DNA from: a virus
Virus record (IMG/VR): IMGVR_UViG_3300037189_012019
Span: 1 to 64,000 of that record
DNA length: 64,000 nucleotides
Strand: one strand, 5' to 3'
Shown here: positions 59,497-64,000 of the stretch, piece after piece
Position numbering within the stretch: the stretch's first letter is position 1
How the letters are laid out: every line of letters begins with the position of its first letter
Notes under the pieces: generated by a model
What the model was told of the DNA's origin: nothing
Databases searched by the model: none
The model's input: the letters and a program-made list of their open reading frames with translations, nothing else
Program-made: the position numbers and the translations under genes

Positions 59497-60538
59497 TTGT
59501 TGGGCGGCTGTTGGTAAAGTAACTGAACAAACTGGACCAACTGAAATTCAACGAGATAAAGAAAGTATACCAAGTGCGGTGAACAGCGGCGTTGAAATGA
59601 ATGATGCCGTTGTCACCGCTCGTGCACGTGTAGGTATTACTTTCGAAGATGATACCAAAGTGCAAATCACTGAACAAAGTAAACTTGTAATTGATGACTT
59701 TGTATATGATCCAAATAATGCAAGTGCAAGCAAACTTGGTATTAAAGTTGCTATTGGAACTGCAACCTATGCCAGTGGACAAATAGCAAAAGAAAATCCA
59801 CAGCAAGTTAAAATTGAAACACCAACTGCTGTCATTGGTGTTCGTGGAACTGACTTTAGTATGACAGTTGATGAATTAGGTCGCAGTCTTGTAGTTCTGT
59901 TGCCAAGCTGTCCTGTAGGTTACAAAAATATTGAAAAAGATTGTGTTACTGGAAAGATTGATGTCACTACTGATATGGGTACAGTTCATCTTGATAAACC
60001 ATTTCAAGCAACAACTACAAGTGCAAAAGAACAGAATCCAACTAAACCCGTTATACTTGTGTTAAATCAAGAACAAATTAATAATATGTTAATTTTAACC
60101 CCACCAAAGAAATCAGCAGAAAATGAAACAACACAAAAAACTGCACTTGATATTAATTTTCTTGATAAAGATTTTCTAAAGTTTGATGAACTTGATATGA
60201 ATTATCTTATGGGATTCAACAAACTTGATATTAACCAACTTGATTCTGTATTATTGGTAAATCAACTTGACTTGCTAAATGCTGCACTACTTGAAAGTAT
60301 GTTGGGTGGTGAAAATCAAATGTTGCCAAATTATAAACCTAATAAAGCTGCTGGTTTATTATATTATAAACAAGACCAAACCGTTGTGCTATATCGTGTT
60401 GGCGCAAATAGTTTTAGCCAAATTGGAGTTGATAAGGATAGTGCAACAACTATACAATTAACACAAGATGGAACTACACTTATTCAAAATGTTCAACATG
60501 CTGGCGGTAGCTTGATAAGGATTGCACAATCACAATGA
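59420..60538 (+). CDS. Secreted FecR-domain protein
   Basis: 372 residues. A signal-like N-terminus (hydrophobic TVLTTVLLLTAVTDCWA) encoded inside the curlin 3' end, then a FecR fold with PTAVIGVRGTDFSM; the C-terminal half has LD-rich repeats (DINFLDKDFLKFDELDMNYL). FecR domains are usually sigma-factor signalling parts, but secreted FecR proteins also exist. Its place between two curlins suggests a nucleator, scaffold or partner. Confidence 0.75.
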   Translation: MAQSIVKLISRATVLTTVLLLTAVTDCWAAVGKVTEQTGPTEIQRDKESIPSAVNSGVEMNDAVVTARARVGITFEDDTKVQITEQSKLVIDDFVYDPNNASASKLGIKVAIGTATYASGQIAKENPQQVKIETPTAVIGVRGTDFSMTVDELGRSLVVLLPSCPVGYKNIEKDCVTGKIDVTTDMGTVHLDKPFQATTTSAKEQNPTKPVILVLNQEQINNMLILTPPKKSAENETTQKTALDINFLDKDFLKFDELDMNYLMGFNKLDINQLDSVLLVNQLDLLNAALLESMLGGENQMLPNYKPNKAAGLLYYKQDQTVVLYRVGANSFSQIGVDKDSATTIQLTQDGTTLIQNVQHAGGSLIRIAQSQ

Positions 60539-61065
60539 AAAAATTATTATTCTTACTAATGATTACCACACCTTGTTACGCAGGCAGTGTTTATATTGAT
60601 CAAGTTGGAAATGGAAATATTTTTTACCTAGACCAAAGTTCAAGTGGAAATAGTGAAGCAATTCTACTAAACAAAGGCGATAGTAATAATCATACAATAG
60701 TTCAAGAAGGAAGCGGAGATCATCTTGCTTTTATTGGAACACCACCAGTAGGAAAAAATTATGATGGGACTTACAATACTAATACAAATGCTTCAAATAA
60801 CAATAACAACACACTTACTATTTTACAAAATGGTAGCGGTAATCATACTGCCGCCATTAATTTGGATGCTACAACACAAAACAACAATAATAATGCAAGT
60901 ATTACCCAAACTGGCGATGCTAATAAAAGTTTTGTTCTTAATTTGAGTGGTAGTGATATTGGTGCAACTGTTGTGCAAGATAACCTTAATACACCAGATA
61001 GTAGCAATATGAATATACAATGTTTAACTCCTCCTTGTAGTGGTTATTCTTATACTAAACACTAA
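60535..61065 (+). CDS. Second curlin-like subunit
   Basis: 176 residues. Signal peptide (ends TPCYA), mature start SVYIDQVGNGNIFYLDQSSSG, further Gln/Asn repeats (TILQNGSGNHTAAINLD, SITQTGDANKS) and a Cys-containing tail. Could be the nucleating (CsgB-like) or minor subunit. It overlaps the FecR gene by 4 nt. Confidence 0.75.
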   Translation: MKKLLFLLMITTPCYAGSVYIDQVGNGNIFYLDQSSSGNSEAILLNKGDSNNHTIVQEGSGDHLAFIGTPPVGKNYDGTYNTNTNASNNNNNTLTILQNGSGNHTAAINLDATTQNNNNNASITQTGDANKSFVLNLSGSDIGATVVQDNLNTPDSSNMNIQCLTPPCSGYSYTKH

Positions 61066-61096
61066 AAAGCATCATAAAACTTACATAAATGGTCAG

Positions 61097-61103
61097 GTAA
61101 ATA
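61097..61103 (+). promoter_or_regulatory. T4-type late promoter (plcP-agt)
   Basis: GTAAATATT; predicted +1 at 61109, one base from ATG 61110. Confidence 0.55.
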
Positions 61104-61109
61104 TTTTAT

Positions 61110-61859
61110 ATGAATTATTATCGTAGTGTCTTTATAAGCGATGTGCATTTAGGCACTCGTATGAGTCAAGCAAATGATTTGCTTGAATTTATTAAAACTT
61201 TTGAGTGTGAACGTCTGTATCTTGTTGGTGACATAATTGATGGTTGGGCAATGGCTAAAAGTTTTTACTGGCCGCAACATCATAATGATGTAATCCAAAA
61301 ACTTATGCGTTTGGCAAGAAAAGGCGTTCAAGTCTATTATTTGCCAGGAAATCACGATGAATTTTTACGAACATTTGGAGAGTATAGCTTTGGTAATATT
61401 TGTCTCGTGGATAATATTACACATGCCAGCTTAGATGGTAAAAAATATATTGTTATGCATGGAGACCAGTTTGATGTTGTTATTAAAAATATGAAATGGT
61501 TAAGTCATATTGGTAGTTGGGCATATGATTTAACAATTGCATTAAATGTTGTTATAGCAAGAATTAGAAATTTATTTAAGTTACCATATTGGAGTTTAAG
61601 TGCTTGGGCAAAATATAAAGTTAAAAAGGCAGTAAACTTTATTGGTGATTTTGAAGATAATCTTGCTAGTTTTGCGAGAACACGTGGTGCAAATGGAATT
61701 ATATGCGGACATATACATCACGCAAATATACGTGAAATAGGTGATATAAAATATATGAATTGCGGTGATTGGGTTGAAAGTTGCACAGCATTAGTTGAAG
61801 ATTATAATGGTCATTGGTTTATAATTAAATATAAAAATGCGAATCTCACTGGTAACTGA
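61110..61859 (+). CDS. plcP: PlcP-type phospholipase C metallophosphoesterase
   Basis: 249 residues of the COG2908 (LpxH-like) family: ISDVHLGTR, VGDIIDGW, LPGNHDEF, HGDQFD and CGHIHHA metal-binding blocks. The KSFYWPQHHNDVIQKLMR segment matches my recollection of the alphaproteobacterial PlcP subtype, which releases diacylglycerol from phospholipids. It overlaps the next glycosyltransferase by 23 nt. The pair is the plcP-agt lipid-remodelling order known from phosphorus-limited marine bacteria. LpxH itself remains an alternative. Confidence 0.7.
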   Translation: MNYYRSVFISDVHLGTRMSQANDLLEFIKTFECERLYLVGDIIDGWAMAKSFYWPQHHNDVIQKLMRLARKGVQVYYLPGNHDEFLRTFGEYSFGNICLVDNITHASLDGKKYIVMHGDQFDVVIKNMKWLSHIGSWAYDLTIALNVVIARIRNLFKLPYWSLSAWAKYKVKKAVNFIGDFEDNLASFARTRGANGIICGHIHHANIREIGDIKYMNCGDWVESCTALVEDYNGHWFIIKYKNANLTGN

Positions 61860-62838
61860 TACATACGCACCAAGTGTAAATGGTGTTGTTACAACTCTTA
61901 TAAACACTGTTGCAGAGTTAGAACGACTTGGACATATAGTTCAGGTTATTGAACCTAGTCAATTTAAGACTGTGCCAGCGCCAGGTTATCCAGAAATAAA
62001 ACTTACACTTAATATTTGGCGTGTTGGTCCCATGATTGAATCGTTTAAGCCAGATGCTATTCATATTGCTACAGAGGGTCCATTAGGATTTGCCGCACGT
62101 TGGTATTGCAAAGTAGATAAGCGCAGTATTCCACATAACACAAGTTATCATACAAAATTTCCAGAATACTTTAACAAATATTTTAATATACCCGTAGATT
62201 GGGGTTATTGGTTTATTCGTTGGTTTCATAAGTTTAGCACACGGGTTTTAGTTACAAATGAAACTATGCGACAAGAATTACAAGGACGTGGATTTGAACG
62301 TCTTGCTGTATGGAATCGTGGAGTTGATACTAAAATATTTAATCCCAAAAAACGTAAGTCAAATCAAGCAACTAAACCTATATTACTTTGCGTAAGTCGT
62401 GCAAGCATAGAAAAAGGTTTAGATGATTTTTGCAGTCTAAAAACTGACGGAACAAAAATATTAGTTGGTGATGGTCCATACTTGGCAGAATTAAAAAAGA
62501 AATATAACGACGTAATTTTTACAGGTTATAAACATGGTGATGCACTTGCTGAATATTATGCTAACTCAGATGTATTTGTATTTCCAAGTAAGACTGATAC
62601 CTTTGGTGTGGTAATGTTAGAAGCAATGGCATGTGGAACACCAATTGCAGCATATCCAGTTACAGGTCCAACTGATATTATAATAAATGGTGTAAATGGT
62701 GCTATGGATGACAATTTACAAATTGCCATTGAATATGCACTAGACTGTAATCGCAAAAATGTACATAAAATAAGCAAAGATTATACTTGGGAAAAATGCA
62801 CAAATAGTTTTTTAAAAAACTTACAACAAATACATTGA
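61837..62838 (+). CDS. agt: GT4 glycosyltransferase, Agt-like
   Basis: 333 residues: ISLVTDTYAPSVNGVVTTL at the N-terminus, LLCVSRASIEKGLDDF, then GDGPYLAEL and FPSKTDTFGVVMLEAMACGTPIAAY, the GT4 nucleotide-sugar blocks. Beside plcP it is best read as Agt, which glycosylates diacylglycerol to replace phospholipid headgroups. Other GT4 substrates cannot be excluded. Confidence 0.68.
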   Translation: MRISLVTDTYAPSVNGVVTTLINTVAELERLGHIVQVIEPSQFKTVPAPGYPEIKLTLNIWRVGPMIESFKPDAIHIATEGPLGFAARWYCKVDKRSIPHNTSYHTKFPEYFNKYFNIPVDWGYWFIRWFHKFSTRVLVTNETMRQELQGRGFERLAVWNRGVDTKIFNPKKRKSNQATKPILLCVSRASIEKGLDDFCSLKTDGTKILVGDGPYLAELKKKYNDVIFTGYKHGDALAEYYANSDVFVFPSKTDTFGVVMLEAMACGTPIAAYPVTGPTDIIINGVNGAMDDNLQIAIEYALDCNRKNVHKISKDYTWEKCTNSFLKNLQQIH

Positions 62839-62863
62839 CAGCACTAATACAATAATATATAAA
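62835..62863 (+). promoter_or_regulatory. Sigma70-type promoter (structured RNA copy B)
   Basis: TTGACA (62835-62840), 17-nt spacer, TATAAA (62858-62863); predicted +1 at 62870, the first bases of the RNA's outer stem. Confidence 0.8.
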
Positions 62864-62868
62864 GAGAT

Positions 62869-63006
62869 AAGTGCGGCGGCGTGGGCAGGACACGTATTGG
62901 AGTATCGGCATGATGGAAATAAAGGAACTAGAAAGCAAGGGTCTGTTAAATCTGTAGCTTGTTAATACCATCAAATTGTAGGTATAAATCCTACCCGCAC
63001 TTTTTT
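62869..63006 (+). ncRNA. Structured RNA of unknown class (copy B), self-standing transcript
   Basis: Outer stem AAGTGCGG/CCGCACTT (62869-62876/62995-63002), 4-5-bp hairpin CGTG/CACG (62880-62894), a long arm TGATGG/CCATCA (62911-62916/62968-62973) with inner AGCAAG/CTTGTT, and a 5-bp hairpin GTAGG/CCTAC with a 7-nt loop (62978-62994) abutting the outer stem. A T6 run ends it. The promoter places +1 at the outer stem, so the transcript should equal the fold, about 135 nt. Shares plan and motifs with copy A at 44102. No CCA and an over-long third arm argue against a tRNA. Confidence 0.75.
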
Positions 63007-63041
63007 AAAAAAATTAATTTTATTTTTTTATGCAGAGTGTG

Positions 63042-63047
63042 TATAAT
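63042..63047 (+). promoter_or_regulatory. Possible -10 box (GHKL ATPase gene)
   Basis: Perfect TATAAT but a poor -35; leader of about 65 nt to ATG 63118 with AAAAGGA. The stretch 63007-63117 otherwise shows only AT-rich sequence. Confidence 0.4.
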
Positions 63048-63117
63048 AAGTATTATTACCTAAAACATAGTTACCACATAGTTGGTTAGTTTTAAGAACT
63101 TATAAAAGGAAAACATT

Positions 63118-64000
63118 ATGACTGCATTAAACGTTACAAATACGTCTTATCTTATTACTCGTACAATTGAACAAGCCCCAAGTGAAATGATGATACGAGA
63201 ATTAATTCAAAATTCCATTGAAGCATCTATCACAGCAAAAGAACCAAAAATTCAAATACTAGAAACTGATCCTTCTGTTTTTGGATTTAACGAAAATGTT
63301 TTTGGTGATTTTGGTTTTAATATAAAAAAACTTACTTTCTGGAATAATGGCACTGGTATGTCTGCCAAAGAATTGCGAGAAGTTACTAATTTATCATCAT
63401 CACTCAACAAAATTCAACGCCTTGATCAAAATTTTGGTATCGGCGCAAAAGTTACAGCAATGGGTGTAAATCAAGAAGGAATGATTTGGATTTCATGTAA
63501 GAATAAGAAAGTTTCCATTTCACTTTTACGAAAAGAAATTAATAGCAAAGGACAAGCAAATTATTGCCGTTATGATTTTGTAGAAACAGATGGTGAAAGT
63601 CCAACTGGGTATAAGGATGTTTGGGATATTACTGGACTTGCAACAATACCATGGGATACCAATGAAGATTGGACAGCAATTGTGCTTTGTGGTAATAATC
63701 CTAATCAAAATACGGTTGAACGTCCCTATGATGGTGAAGAACAGAAACCTAGTGCATGGTTAATCAATCAAATGTATCGTCGTTTTTTCCGAATTCCAAA
63801 TACCGTCAGTTTGCGATTAGAAGTTGGTTTTTCAAAACATAAACATCTTAATATACGATTCTTAACAATTTTAGAACATATTACACATACTTCTATGTCA
63901 AAACCCGATAAGGTTATTCAAGAATTTGTTAATGACAAAAATGGAAGTGGTATAAAAATTTGGTATGTTTATGATGGTCCAAGTGGTTTTTCAGGATATG
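63118..64000 (+). CDS. GHKL-type (HSP90/MORC-like) ATPase, 3' partial
   Basis: Open from ATG 63118 through the window end with no stop (294 codons visible). MIRELIQNSIEA is the Bergerat N-box (Asn/Glu); FWNNGTGMS takes the place of the usual DxGxG motif, with Asn for Asp; NFGIGAKVTAMG is the G2 loop. GHKL members hydrolyse ATP as chaperones, topoisomerases or defence-related proteins. The missing Asp may change ATP binding. Role in the phage is unknown. Confidence 0.7.
   Translation, partial: MTALNVTNTSYLITRTIEQAPSEMMIRELIQNSIEASITAKEPKIQILETDPSVFGFNENVFGDFGFNIKKLTFWNNGTGMSAKELREVTNLSSSLNKIQRLDQNFGIGAKVTAMGVNQEGMIWISCKNKKVSISLLRKEINSKGQANYCRYDFVETDGESPTGYKDVWDITGLATIPWDTNEDWTAIVLCGNNPNQNTVERPYDGEEQKPSAWLINQMYRRFFRIPNTVSLRLEVGFSKHKHLNIRFLTILEHITHTSMSKPDKVIQEFVNDKNGSGIKIWYVYDGPSGFSGY

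Noticed and set aside
62869-63006. tRNA-Asn with intron in RNA copy B
   Set aside because: A GTCTGTTAA segment resembles a tRNA-Asn anticodon loop, but the T-loop is TATAAAT, there is no CCA, and the third arm is 83 nt with no splice-type junction.
1-64000. Prophage or integrated element
   Set aside because: No integrase, attachment repeats or bacterial flank was found; gene content and late promoters fit a lytic T4-like phage.

Overview
The window is a 64 kb segment of the genome of a large, AT-rich, lytic, T4-like tailed phage. No integrase, portal or major capsid gene is in view, so this is only part of the genome. The assignment rests on a gp41-type replicative helicase, a toprim primase, a PAAR spike tip, a lysozyme-bearing baseplate hub, NrdA/NrdB with glutaredoxin, and some eighteen promoters of the T4 late type (TATAAATA and GTAAATA/CTAAATA variants). 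Canonical sigma70 promoters (TTGACA-N16/17-TATAAT-like) precede replication, repair and nucleotide genes. A circularly permuted (two-piece type) tmRNA and a probable plcP-agt lipid-remodelling pair point to an alphaproteobacterial host, possibly SAR11-like or freshwater. That host call is an inference.

Layout. 1-3.0 kb: sugar-modification genes, a zinc-finger protein and a miniature DnaE-like protein. 3.0-9.2 kb: primase, helicase and a DnaE-like polymerase lacking the PHP domain, with an inserted radical SAM gene. 9.3-17.3 kb: a 2-oxoglutarate oxygenase-like gene, a second radical SAM gene and many small late genes, including structural proteins, a nucleotidyltransferase and a nuclease. 17.3-20.6 kb: a large tail spike. 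21-26.6 kb: nrdA, nrdB, a GIY-YIG fusion, a cytidylyltransferase and glutaredoxin. 26.6-32.2 kb: PAAR tip, baseplate proteins, an SGNH protein and a zinc ribbon. 32.2-34.3 kb: tmRNA, a SleB-like hydrolase and an antiparallel lipase/lipoprotein operon. 34.5-37.4 kb: a secreted outer-membrane autotransporter-like protein. 37.4-44.6 kb: a membrane coiled-coil protein, ribosomal protein bS21, GMP reductase, Hsp20, ClpS, tRNA-Thr and a structured RNA. 44.6-53.1 kb: tail fibre, carbamoyltransferase, UV endonuclease, SAM synthetase, a phasin-like protein, a CDGSH-like protein and a LamG-like protein. 53.2-56.8 kb: small zinc proteins and glycan genes. 56.9-61.1 kb: tRNA-Gln and a curli-like operon (CHAP peptidase, CsgF, CsgG, curlin, FecR, curlin). 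61.1-62.8 kb: plcP-agt. 62.9-64 kb: a second copy of the structured RNA, then a GHKL ATPase cut by the window end.

How it fits together. Early genes recycle nucleotides (GMP reductase, NrdAB/Grx), replicate DNA and repair UV damage. The phage also carries translation and proteostasis parts (bS21, tRNA-Thr, tRNA-Gln, tmRNA, ClpS, Hsp20). Late genes build the virion and appear to remodel the cell envelope by exporting an amyloid-like system, an autotransporter-like protein, a lipase and lipid-remodelling enzymes. The most distinctive observations are the curli-like operon, the plcP-agt pair, a two-copy structured RNA family with covarying stems, the permuted tmRNA, a miniature DnaE, a repeated promoter geometry that predicts leaderless mRNAs, and late promoters nested inside hairpins near ribosome-binding sites as in T4 genes e and 49.
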